Assembly (NCBI GenBank): GCA_005804885.1
Contig: SYOX01000175.1
Coordinates: 1-33,039, forward strand
Direction: 5' to 3'
Length of the DNA stretch: 33,039 nt
Source: Pseudomonadota bacterium
GTDB taxonomy: Bacteria > Myxococcota_A > Bradymonadia > Bradymonadales > GCA-2716585
Part shown: one piece after another, positions 19,008-26,602 of the stretch
Layout of the letters: each line of letters starts with the position of its first letter
Numbering within the stretch: position 1 is the stretch's first letter
Made by a program: the position numbers and the translations under genes
Notes under the pieces: model-generated
Database searches by the model: none
Told to the model about the DNA's origin: nothing
What the model saw: the letters and a program-made list of their open reading frames with translations, nothing else

Positions 19008-19040
19008 CCCGCGCCGGTGATCCAGCGCGGGTTTTTCTTT
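19008..19040 (+). terminator. Rho-independent terminator after the motor genes
   Basis: CCCGCGC (19008-19014) and GCGCGGG (19025-19031) form a 7-bp perfect stem with a 10-base loop, followed by TTTTTCTTT. This is the clearest intrinsic terminator of the window. The gap 19041-19341 downstream holds no gene and no clear promoter, though one must lie there or read-through must occur. Confidence 0.9.
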
Positions 19041-19341
19041 GCGGTGGCGGGCGTGGCGGGGTGATTTTTTCTGTCAACTTGCCTTCGCCGCCGCGTCCAA
19101 TAAGCTGTCGCCGGGGCAGGGCGCCCGAGGGCCCCACCCGTCGACGCCGCTGCGATTCAACCCCGCGCGGGCGCTGTCCGATAGAGGATGAGAGCGCCGC
19201 GCGAAGTGCGGGGACTCAAGGAAGAGGTTGAGGCGGCAGAGCGCGAGTCGGTGTTCTCCAGGGCAAACAGGTGACCACGGAGTGGGCTTCGGCGATTGAC
19301 CCGGGGGTTGATGGTCGGGCTCAGAGGTCGAGAGGGAGTTT

Positions 19342-20754
19342 ATGTCGGAACAAGCAGCGCCGCGTCCCGCGGCCCGCAGCACAGGCCCCAAGGTCCTTCG
19401 CGTCGGCATCATCCAGAACGGTAAGATCATCGAGGAGAGGCTTGTGCGCAAGCCTCAGGCGGTCACGATAGGCCACAACCCCAAGTGCACCTTCCACATC
19501 CCTGCGTCTGACATCCCGAAGATGATGACGCTCTTCGAGCCCCGCGGGAGCGAGTTCGAGCTGCTCTTTGACGAGAAGATGACGGGGCGGGTGTCGCTGG
19601 GCGAGGGGGTCATGGACCTCAAGAGCCTGAGCAAGACCGGCGGCAAGGCGCGCAAGGAAGGGGAGTACTGGCGGGTCAAGATCAACGAGCAGTCCCGGGG
19701 CAAGGTCGTCTTCGGGGACGTGACCCTGCTCTTTCAGTTCGTCACGCCGCCGCCGCCGAGGCCGAGGCCGCAGCTGCCGGCGACGATGCGCGGGGGCTGG
19801 ATCCGCAACCTGGACTGGAACCTCACGCTGATCATCTTGATCTCGGCGGTGGTGCAGGGAGGAGGCGTATGGTGGGTCCAGGTGCAGGACTGGCCGGAGC
19901 CGCGCGACGTGAGCGCGATGCCGGATCGCTTCGTGCAACTCCTGGAGCCGCCCGCCAAGGAGATCGAGAAGACCGACGAGAAGATCGAGCTCGAAGAGCT
20001 GGAGGGGGAGTCGGACGAGAAGTCGGGGGAGGAGAAGCCTGAGAAGGCCGCCCCTGCGCCCAGGAAGGAGGACCCTGACAAGCGGGCCGCCAAGGAGGCC
20101 GAGCGCAAGAAGCAGCTGGCCGAGCGGGTCGAGAACAAGACCATCCTCAAGACGATAGGCGCCATTGCGCCCAACGGGGGCTCGCTGGCGGACGCGCTGC
20201 GCAGCGGCGCCGAGAAGCGCAGCCTGGACGAGGCCTTTGCGGGCTCGACGGGCGTCGAGCAGGGGACGGCGGACATGGCGCGCAGCGGCCTGCGCCGCGC
20301 GGGCAGCTCCAACGCCAAGGGCGCCGGCGAGACCTCCGGGATCGGGGATCTGCGGGGCGTCAAGGGCGCCAACGAGGCCACCGTCGACACGGGCGAAAAG
20401 CGGGCGGCGGTCGAGGTCAAGGGGCGGGTCGACATCAAGGGGTCGTCTTCGGTCGTCGGCGACGGCGTCATCGACAAGAACGCGGTCTCAGCGGTCTTCA
20501 AGTCGAGGGCCGGCGCGCTCCAGTCCTGCTTTGAGCGCGAGCTCAAGAAGAACCCGAAGCTGGGCGGCAAGCTCGTGGTGCGCTTCGTGATCGGCGCGGC
20601 GGGCCGGGTGACCTCGGTGGCGGTTTCGGGTTCGGTGGGTTCGGACGCGGTCAACGGCTGCGTGGGCAGCCGCATCCAGGGCTGGAAGTTCCCCAACCCG
20701 GAAGGGGGGAGCGTGACGGTCTCCAAGAGCATCGTCTTCTCGTCTGCGAACTGA
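19342..20754 (+). CDS. FHA-like / TM / TonB-C (AgmX-PglI) protein, GltG-like
   Basis: A 470-residue single-pass inner-membrane protein. The N-terminal 135 residues look like a degenerate FHA domain (AVTIGHNPKCTFHIPAS, later VKINEQSRGKVVFGDVTLLFQF). A Pro/Arg stretch follows, then a membrane helix at about 157-178 (LDWNLTLIILISAVVQGGGV). The periplasmic part has a Pro/Glu/Lys-rich coil (about 200-265), a Gly/Ala/Ser-rich linker, and the C-terminal AgmX/PglI domain (about 375-470) with ALQSCFERELKKNP, GGKLVVRFVIGAAGRV, VNGCVGSRIQGWKFPNPEGG. In Myxococcus, GltG and GltJ have this design and are thought to link the AglRQS motor to outer parts, as TonB does. SD GAGG lies 6 bases before the ATG. 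Confidence 0.85.
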   Translation: MSEQAAPRPAARSTGPKVLRVGIIQNGKIIEERLVRKPQAVTIGHNPKCTFHIPASDIPKMMTLFEPRGSEFELLFDEKMTGRVSLGEGVMDLKSLSKTGGKARKEGEYWRVKINEQSRGKVVFGDVTLLFQFVTPPPPRPRPQLPATMRGGWIRNLDWNLTLIILISAVVQGGGVWWVQVQDWPEPRDVSAMPDRFVQLLEPPAKEIEKTDEKIELEELEGESDEKSGEEKPEKAAPAPRKEDPDKRAAKEAERKKQLAERVENKTILKTIGAIAPNGGSLADALRSGAEKRSLDEAFAGSTGVEQGTADMARSGLRRAGSSNAKGAGETSGIGDLRGVKGANEATVDTGEKRAAVEVKGRVDIKGSSSVVGDGVIDKNAVSAVFKSRAGALQSCFERELKKNPKLGGKLVVRFVIGAAGRVTSVAVSGSVGSDAVNGCVGSRIQGWKFPNPEGGSVTVSKSIVFSSAN

Positions 20755-20785
20755 GCAAGGGCCCCCCTGGCTCTGCCTCTTCTCT

Positions 20786-20829
20786 CCAGGGCGCCTTTGC
20801 AGCTCGCAGCGGCGCCCTGGGCATTTCTT
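20786..20829 (+). terminator. Long-loop hairpin terminator candidate
   Basis: CCAGGGCGCC (20786-20795) and its exact reverse complement (20811-20820) form a 10-bp stem with a 15-base loop, followed by GCATTTCTT. The T-run is weak. The rest of the 442-base gap to 21196 holds no gene; it carries the promoter at 21096-21124 and a small inverted motif (gtgaa, then ttcac) near 20910-20930. Confidence 0.55.
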
Positions 20830-21095
20830 GACCCCTCGCCGTCGAGCGATCTGCGTGCGGGCCAATGTCCGGTTCAAGTCCTGGCCGCTGTCGTCCGATG
20901 GAAGAGATGTGTGAACGGTGATTCACGACCCGGGTGTGAAATAAAGTCACGGTGCTGGGTTGGGGGGCGGGCTGGAGGTGGGCGCGGTGGGGCTCAGGCA
21001 TGCGGCCTGAATCTTGCTGGGGGAAAGATGTCTGGTGGCCCTTCGCGGGCGTGGTCGGCCTGGGTGTCGGCCCGAGGGCGGGGGCAGGGCTGAGA

Positions 21096-21124
21096 TTGAC
21101 AGGGTCGATGTGGACGGTTAGATT
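21096..21124 (+). promoter_or_regulatory. Promoter of the polysaccharide-export group
   Basis: A perfect -35 TTGACA (21096-21101), a 17-base spacer and TAGATT (21119-21124) predict a transcript start near 21131, about 66 bases before the ATG at 21197. It is the best sigma-70-like promoter in the window. Confidence 0.65.
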
Positions 21125-21196
21125 GGCTCCGGCCGGGTGTCCTCGATGGAAAAGTGGCTCATGTTCGACGAAATCAGAAGTCAGGAGAGGGAGAGG

Positions 21197-21763
21197 ATGA
21201 GACGAAGAGTGTCCGTCATCGTGGTGGGGCTGCTGGTTTGCGGGCTCGCCATGATGGGTGGCCCTTCGCCGGACGTCCAGGCCCAGGGTGGCCTTGTTCC
21301 TCAGGACAGTCTGGGCGCCTCGAAGAACCTGAGCCGCGAGCAGATGCTCGCGCGGGCGGGCGAGGACATCAACCTGATGAAGGGGATAAGAGGCCAGGTG
21401 CTGACCATGCTCGAGAGCACGCGAGAGGAGGAGAAGGATCTCCTCAAGCTCAACTGCATCAACGAGAAGTTGTCGGCGATCAAGGGTTTTTTGAAGGTCA
21501 GCGAGCAGTCGATGCTCAAGATGCGCGAGTCGAGCGACAAGGAGAGCATCGGCCATCAGTTCTCGTTGGTCTCCATCGCGGGCTCCAAGGTTCAGAATCT
21601 CGGCGTCGAGGCGCAGTCGTGTGCCGGCGAGGTGTTGAGGTACTCGGGGAACACGGAGGTCATCTTCGAGATCGACCCCAACATTGCCCAGATTGATCCG
21701 ACGAACATCGTCGACGAGACCGATACGCTCTTCCGATTGCCCGAAGCGACCCCCTATCAGTGA
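21197..21763 (+). CDS. Small secreted helical protein
   Basis: A 188-residue exported protein. The signal peptide is MRRRVSVIVVGLLVCGLAMMG, with cleavage likely after VQAQ. The mature protein is mainly helical (LSREQMLARAGEDINLMKGIRGQVLTMLESTREEEKDLLKLNCINEKLSAI is one continuous amphipathic run). It has two Cys (in KLNCINEK and AQSCAGEV) and ends in IDPNIAQIDPTNIVDETDTLFRLP. I do not recognise a family. It starts the transcript that goes on with the outer-membrane barrel, OPX and Wzz-kinase genes, so a role in polymer export is plausible. The start at 21197 has AGGAG 9 bases upstream; longer in-frame starts lack a signal peptide. Confidence 0.7.
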   Translation: MRRRVSVIVVGLLVCGLAMMGGPSPDVQAQGGLVPQDSLGASKNLSREQMLARAGEDINLMKGIRGQVLTMLESTREEEKDLLKLNCINEKLSAIKGFLKVSEQSMLKMRESSDKESIGHQFSLVSIAGSKVQNLGVEAQSCAGEVLRYSGNTEVIFEIDPNIAQIDPTNIVDETDTLFRLPEATPYQ

Positions 21764-21867
21764 GCAGGGGGGCTGAGGGTCTCGACGATCATCATCAAGG
21801 ATCCCAGTGCGTGTGCCGATGTCATGGGCGAGCCCGGTCGAAGAGCGGCGCCGCGAAGCGAGAGTCG

Positions 21868-23343
21868 ATGTCCATCATCCCAACTAGAAATGGTCTTGCT
21901 CAGGCCGCATGGGCGAGCTGGCCTGGAAGGGCTTCGTTGGTGTTGGCGCTCCTGGGTCTTTGCTGGCCGCAGGGTGTCCAGGCGCAGGACGATCCTGGCG
22001 AGGCGATAGCCCCTTCGGAGGTGATCGAGGGCGACGCTGGCGAGGTCGGCGGCCCGAACGGCGTGGGCAGCGGCAATGTGGCCTTTCACCCGGGCGTGTC
22101 TCTGGAGGGCGGCTTTGACAGCAACGTCTTCTTCGATGACGCGCAGGAGCGCGTGACGACCTCGCCGGTGCTGGGTGTCGTGCCCAAGCTCTCCTTGAAG
22201 ACTCGGCGTCCTACGAGCGTGGATCTGACCCTGGATGCCTCGGTGCTGTACCTCCAGTACCTGTCGGAGGATCAGAAGGTGCTCGATCAGAGCGGCTTTG
22301 ATCTGAAGCTCGACGGCAAGGCGATCTTCAACCCGAACGGGGCCATAGCGCTGAAGATCTCGGACAACTTCACGCGGACGAACGAGGCGCCCAACGGGGT
22401 CGGGTTTGACTCGTACAACCGGGTCTTCAACCGCCTGTCTGGCGGCGTGCTGATCCAGCCGGGTGGGAAGGTGTTGACGGCGGAGGTGGGGGGAGCGTTC
22501 TCGATCTTCAGCCACACCTACCTGCCGGATCTGGATCGACAGATGCTGAGCCTGGGGGCCGACGTCAAGTGGCGCTTCTTGCCCAAGACGGCCGTGATCG
22601 CGCAGCTTGGCTGGGACTTCATCAGCTACGACACCAAGCAGCGGACGATCCCCTTCCACGACGACGAGTCCATCCCGTCCTTCCTGGAGCCCTTCGTCAA
22701 CGACACGGGGATTCAGAACATCGACTCCAAGCCGCTGCGTCTTCAGGCCGGGCTGGCCGGTCTGGTGGGGCCGCGCTTCAGCGTCGTGTTGCTGGGGGGT
22801 TACGGCGCGGGCTTCTATGAGGAGGGGGAGGATTTTTCGGGGTTCATCGGCAGGGCGGAGGTGGCGTACGAGATCGGGCCGACGAGCCGCTTCAGGCTTG
22901 GCTACATGCGCGACTTCGCCGACTCCTCCTTTGCGAACTTCTTCACCTTCCACAAGGTCTACGCGAGGCACAAGCAGCAGCTCTTCGGGCGGCTTGATCT
23001 GTCGTTGGAGGGGGCCTTCCAGCTTCAGGAGTACGCGTTGAACCCGGGTCCGGTGCTGGATCAGGTTTCGGTCGACGGGGTTCTTGGGGCCAACGCCTTC
23101 AGCACCGATCGCCGGGTTGATCCGGTGGTGCTGGCCAAGGGAGAGCTGACCTTCTTCATCACGCAGATCTTCAACGTCGGGGTGCGCTACCAGCTGGACG
23201 TCAACGCGTCGGACTTCGTGATGATCACGGGCATCGTGGCGCCGGACGACCTTCGGGACCCCAACGACATCAACACCCAGGGCACGGCGACGGCGCAGTT
23301 CGTCAAGCACCGCGTCTTTTTGACCACTGGGGTTCAGTGGTAG
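21868..23343 (+). CDS. Outer-membrane beta-barrel protein of polysaccharide export
   Basis: A 491-residue protein. A signal peptide (ASLVLALLGLCWPQGVQAQ) is followed by an acidic linker and then, from about residue 75, alternating strands typical of a barrel: FHPGVSLEGGFDSNVFFDD, VDLTLDASVLYLQYLS, IALKISDNFTRT, FSVVLLGGYGAGFYEE, FRLGYMRDFADSSF. The end HRVFLTTGVQW finishes with an aromatic residue, as outer-membrane barrels do. In Myxococcus, short OPX proteins work with separate beta-barrels (WzpX/EpsX class) to pass polysaccharide through the outer membrane; the OPX gene follows 46 bases later. The frame is open further upstream, but the ATG at 21868 begins the signal peptide. The gap contains an inverted repeat GAGGGC-GGC-GCCCTC at 23343-23357. 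Confidence 0.8.
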   Translation: MSIIPTRNGLAQAAWASWPGRASLVLALLGLCWPQGVQAQDDPGEAIAPSEVIEGDAGEVGGPNGVGSGNVAFHPGVSLEGGFDSNVFFDDAQERVTTSPVLGVVPKLSLKTRRPTSVDLTLDASVLYLQYLSEDQKVLDQSGFDLKLDGKAIFNPNGAIALKISDNFTRTNEAPNGVGFDSYNRVFNRLSGGVLIQPGGKVLTAEVGGAFSIFSHTYLPDLDRQMLSLGADVKWRFLPKTAVIAQLGWDFISYDTKQRTIPFHDDESIPSFLEPFVNDTGIQNIDSKPLRLQAGLAGLVGPRFSVVLLGGYGAGFYEEGEDFSGFIGRAEVAYEIGPTSRFRLGYMRDFADSSFANFFTFHKVYARHKQQLFGRLDLSLEGAFQLQEYALNPGPVLDQVSVDGVLGANAFSTDRRVDPVVLAKGELTFFITQIFNVGVRYQLDVNASDFVMITGIVAPDDLRDPNDINTQGTATAQFVKHRVFLTTGVQW

Positions 23344-23389
23344 AGGGCGGCGCCCTCGGTCGCGCCGCGCGCTTTGGAGGGCGAAGGCG

Positions 23390-24016
23390 ATGTCCTCAAC
23401 GAGGCCGCTGGGGTTGATGCTTTGGGTGGTTGTGGGCGTGTCGTCGCTCTGGCTGAGCGGCTGCAAGACGCCCGTGGACCCTATCTATTTGAAGTTGCTG
23501 GATTCTCTGGCCGAGCAGCCGCCGAGCGCCAACACGCTGGGGGCTTCGGACAAGCTGTCGATCCGGGTCTACCAGGAGGAGGGGATCGGCGGCGAGTTCG
23601 TCATCTCGCCGGACGGGACGATCAGCTTCCCGATGGTGGGCAAGGTCGATCTGGAGGGGTTGACCTGTTCGGCGGTCGAGGACGAGCTGGAGCGTCGCTT
23701 GAAGGAGGGGTACTTGAGGGCGCCCTCGGTGACGTGCTCGGTGCTGGAGTACAACAGCAAGAAGATCTTCGTCTTCGGCGAGGTCAACAAGCCGGGGAAC
23801 TTCCGCTTCGAGGATCAGATGAGCGTGGTGCAGGCGGTCACGAGCGCGGGTGGGTTTACGGACAGGGCCTCTCCGAACGACATGACGCTGGTACGCGTCG
23901 TGCAGGGTGAGAAGGTTCGCGCCCGCGTCCCGATGGGCGCGATCATTGAAGGTCAAGTCGAGAACCTGCCGCTCGTCCCTGGGGACATCCTCTTTGTCCC
24001 GACGACGCTCTACTGA
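23390..24016 (+). CDS. Short polysaccharide export (OPX) lipoprotein
   Basis: A 208-residue lipoprotein with lipobox LSGC (Cys25). Residues about 48-120 are the poly-saccharide export (PES) domain, with LSIRVYQEEGIGGEFVISPDG and ISFPMVGKV. One SLBB domain follows (about 124-175: KIFVFGEVNKPGNF, VVQAVTSAGGFTDRA). The chain ends soon after LVPGDILFVPTTLY. Unlike Wza it lacks the C-terminal helix that crosses the outer membrane and further SLBB repeats, which fits OPX proteins that use a separate barrel, encoded just upstream. The ATG at 23390 has GGAGG 9 bases upstream. It is likely the periplasmic tunnel section between Wzz-kinase and barrel. Confidence 0.93.
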   Translation: MSSTRPLGLMLWVVVGVSSLWLSGCKTPVDPIYLKLLDSLAEQPPSANTLGASDKLSIRVYQEEGIGGEFVISPDGTISFPMVGKVDLEGLTCSAVEDELERRLKEGYLRAPSVTCSVLEYNSKKIFVFGEVNKPGNFRFEDQMSVVQAVTSAGGFTDRASPNDMTLVRVVQGEKVRARVPMGAIIEGQVENLPLVPGDILFVPTTLY

Positions 24017-24040
24017 CCGCCCTGGCCCCTTGAGACGAGC

Positions 24041-26269
24041 ATGACGACCGACGCTCCCCAGCCCATCGGACTGACTCCCCAGCACTCGCAGGGCGAAGAG
24101 CCGCTGATGCCGCTCCAGCATTACTGGTACGTCATCCTCAAGCGGATGTGGACGATCGTGCTGGTCTTCGTGGTCGTCTTTACGCTGGTGGCCGTCTACA
24201 CCTTCAAGCAGCCCCGCGTGTACGAGGCCAGGGCCTCGCTGATCATCGATCTGTCGACGCCGCAGGTGCTTGGGCAGGAGGTTCAGCAGGTCGTGGAGCT
24301 CTCCGCGGCGGACTACTGGAACTCGGATCAGTATTTTGAGACGCAATACGCCATCATCAAGAGCCGGATGGTGGCCGAGAAGGTGGTCGAGAAGCTGGGC
24401 CTGGCCGACGATCTGGTCTTTCTGGGGCTGGACAAGGTCGAAGACGAGCAGGAGCTGGCCGAGCGGCTCAAGGCGATCGATCCGGTCGATCACCTGGTGA
24501 TGTTGACGGAGATCGATCCGGCGCTCCAGAGCCGGATCGTGACGATCAAGGTGCGGCACAACGACCCCGAGATGGCCTCGAAGTTGACCAACGCGATCGC
24601 CGAGGCCTACCAGCTGCAGAACATCGAGCGGTCCAAGGAGTCGACCTACGGGGCCTACGACTGGCTCACGACGCAGTACCAGGAGATCAAGGACAAGCTG
24701 GAGGCGTCGGACCAGGCGCTCTACGACTTCAAGAGGACGAACAACATGCTGTCGACCTCGCTGGCCGACCGCCAGAACATCACCAGCCAGCGGCTGCTGG
24801 ATCTCAACGCGCAGCTGACGCGGGTGCAGACCGAGCGCATCACGGTCGGCGCCGAGGTGGCCGAGATCAACAAGCTGCGCGGCGGCGCCAGGACCAGCGC
24901 GCCCATCACCCAGGTCATCGACAACCCGCTGATCCAGTCGCTGCGCACGAAGCACACCGAGCTGCGGACGCGGGAGGCCGAGCTCGGCGGCCGCTACCTC
25001 GATCAGCACCCCGAGGTGGTCGCGGTGAGAAAGCAGATCGCGCTGGTGGAGGCGGAGCTGGACAAGGAGGTGCGCAACATCCTGGACTCGAGCCAGAAGC
25101 GCCTGTCGATGGTGCAGTCGACCGAGGGCCAGCTCACCGGCGAGATCGTGCACCTGAAGGACGAGGCCCTGGAGCTCAACCAGAAGGAGCTGGAGTACAC
25201 TCGCCTGGAGCGGGAGAAGGAGACCAACGCGCGGCTCTATGATCTGGTCATGAAGCGCCTGAAGGAGACGGACATCTCCAGGCTGCTGCAGAACAACAAC
25301 ATCCGGCTCCTCGATCGCGCGCTTGTGCCGGAGTCGCCGGTGATGCCGCGCGTGCCCCTCAACCTGCTCATCGGGGTGGTGCTGGGGCTGGTGGCGGGGG
25401 TGGCGCTGGCCTTCTTGAGGGAGGTGCTCGACAACACGGTCAAGACGCAGGAGGACATCGAGCAGCTGCTGGGGATGACCTTCCTGGGGGTGATCCCCAC
25501 GATCAAGGAGGTCAAGGCCGGCCCCGACAAGGGCCAGCTGCTGCCCGAAGGGGAGCTGCGGGATCTCCATGTCCACGAGTTCCCCAAGTCGTCGGTGGCC
25601 GAGTGCTGCCGGACGATCCGGACCAACATCCTCTTCATGTCCCCGGGCAAGCAGATGAACCGCCTGCTGGTCACCAGCGCCGGCCCGCGCGAGGGCAAGA
25701 CGGTCACGGCGGTCAACATCGCCACCGTCATCTCGCAGTCCAACTCGCGGGTCCTGGTCGTCGACACGGACATGCGCCGCCCGCGCGTCCACCGCATCTT
25801 CGGGATGCAGAACGACGTCGGCCTCTCGAACCTCATCATCGGCGAGATCGACTACGACGGGGCGATCAAGCGCACCCCCGTGCCCAACCTCGACGTGCTT
25901 CTGTGCGGCCCCATCCCCCCCAACCCCGCCGAGCTGATGCACACCGATCGCTTCCACGACATCCTGCGCGACCTCGACGCCCGCTACGACTGGGTGATCT
26001 TCGACTCACCGCCCACGATCGCGGTGACCGACTCCATGATCCTCTCCAACCTCGTCGACGGCGTCCTGCTGGTCGTCAAGGGCGGCCAGACCACCAAGGA
26101 GCTCGTCCGCAGAGCCAAGGACAAGCTCGCCGGGGTCAACGCGCCCATCCTCGGGTGCATCCTCAACGACGTCGACCTCGGGGATCGTCAGTACGGCAAC
26201 TACTACTACTACTACTACCGCCGCTACGGTCAGTACTACGAGGAAGACGGCTCGGAGGCCAGCGCCTGA
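24041..26269 (+). CDS. Wzz/GNVR polysaccharide co-polymerase fused to tyrosine autokinase
   Basis: A 742-residue inner-membrane protein that controls polymer export and length. TM1 is about 37-55; the large periplasmic Wzz part has long helices and a GNVR region; TM2 is about 436-460. The cytoplasmic BY-kinase follows: Walker A SAGPREGKT (546-554), Walker A' with Asp575/Asp577, Walker B Asp655 in FDSPP, and a C-terminal tyrosine cluster at 718-733 with ten Tyr, six in a row (721-726). These six are encoded by (TAC)6 at 26201-26218. Autophosphorylation of this cluster regulates assembly in Wzc/CapB-type kinases. The gene lies 24 bases after the OPX gene. No glycosyltransferase, Wzx or Wzy gene is present in the window. 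Confidence 0.95.
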   Translation: MTTDAPQPIGLTPQHSQGEEPLMPLQHYWYVILKRMWTIVLVFVVVFTLVAVYTFKQPRVYEARASLIIDLSTPQVLGQEVQQVVELSAADYWNSDQYFETQYAIIKSRMVAEKVVEKLGLADDLVFLGLDKVEDEQELAERLKAIDPVDHLVMLTEIDPALQSRIVTIKVRHNDPEMASKLTNAIAEAYQLQNIERSKESTYGAYDWLTTQYQEIKDKLEASDQALYDFKRTNNMLSTSLADRQNITSQRLLDLNAQLTRVQTERITVGAEVAEINKLRGGARTSAPITQVIDNPLIQSLRTKHTELRTREAELGGRYLDQHPEVVAVRKQIALVEAELDKEVRNILDSSQKRLSMVQSTEGQLTGEIVHLKDEALELNQKELEYTRLEREKETNARLYDLVMKRLKETDISRLLQNNNIRLLDRALVPESPVMPRVPLNLLIGVVLGLVAGVALAFLREVLDNTVKTQEDIEQLLGMTFLGVIPTIKEVKAGPDKGQLLPEGELRDLHVHEFPKSSVAECCRTIRTNILFMSPGKQMNRLLVTSAGPREGKTVTAVNIATVISQSNSRVLVVDTDMRRPRVHRIFGMQNDVGLSNLIIGEIDYDGAIKRTPVPNLDVLLCGPIPPNPAELMHTDRFHDILRDLDARYDWVIFDSPPTIAVTDSMILSNLVDGVLLVVKGGQTTKELVRRAKDKLAGVNAPILGCILNDVDLGDRQYGNYYYYYYRRYGQYYEEDGSEASA

Positions 26270-26314
26270 TCGCGGCCCCGTCCTCGCCAGATCCTCCCCA
26301 AGCCCGCTCGCCCC

Positions 26315-26416
26315 AAGCTCGCGCCCGGGGCTACAGGGAAGGGACGCCTCTTCGAGGCTCTCGACGGGGCGTCAACCTCCAGGCTTCGTGTCACCCCTCA
26401 TCAGCGGCCCTCGATG
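26315..26416 (+). repeat. Dispersed hairpin repeat, copy A
   Basis: It shares with 32864-32970 the order: gcgcccggg-ctaca, a variable 8-11 bases, gggacgcc-c-ttcg-ggct, ggggcgtcaacct, and a tail near gcggccctcgatgt. Small hairpin 26346-26358 (GCCTC-TTC-GAGGC) competes with an outer pairing of GACGCCTC (26343-26350) to GGGGCGTC (26366-26373). Confidence 0.75.
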
Positions 26417-26460
26417 TTGAGGGCCTCGAGACGAGAGCCACGATGCTGGGGGCTGGTCCA

Positions 26461-26520
26461 GAGCCCGTCGTCAGCCCCAAAGGGGCGTGCCTTCTCTGTA
26501 GCCCCGGGCGCAAGCCTGGG
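26461..26520 (-). repeat. Dispersed hairpin repeat, inverted partial copy C
   Basis: Read on the minus strand it gives cccaggcttgcgcccggggc, then tacagagaaggcacgcccct and ttggggctgacgac, matching copies A and B. The small hairpin GCCCC-AAA-GGGGC lies at 26474-26486. The outer GGGGCGTC half is not conserved here. Confidence 0.7.
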
Positions 26521-26602
26521 GCGGCCCCGTCCTCGCCAGATCCTCCCCAAGTGCCCACAGCTGAACGACTTTTTGAATGTGTCTGGCCGCGCCCTCGCCG
26601 TC

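Larger units (their letters stand above)
26272..26551. repeat. 31-bp direct repeats bounding a palindromic repeat pair
   Basis: The same 31 bases (beginning gcggccccgtcctcgccaga) occur at 26272-26302 and 26521-26551 without mismatch. Between them lie a forward copy (26315-26416) and an inverted copy (26461-26520) of a dispersed hairpin element also found at 32864-32970. The whole 333-base gap between the Wzz-kinase gene and ribF is thus a composite repeat structure and has no gene. Confidence 0.8.

Noticed and set aside
18989..19231. Small plus-strand frame after the second ExbD gene
   Set aside because: It runs through the terminator hairpin, has no ribosome site, and ends in Arg/Pro-rich low-complexity sequence.
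23396..25957. Long minus-strand frame over the OPX and Wzz-kinase genes
   Set aside because: It spans two well-recognised genes on the other strand and is rich in His/Arg/Asp without domain features.
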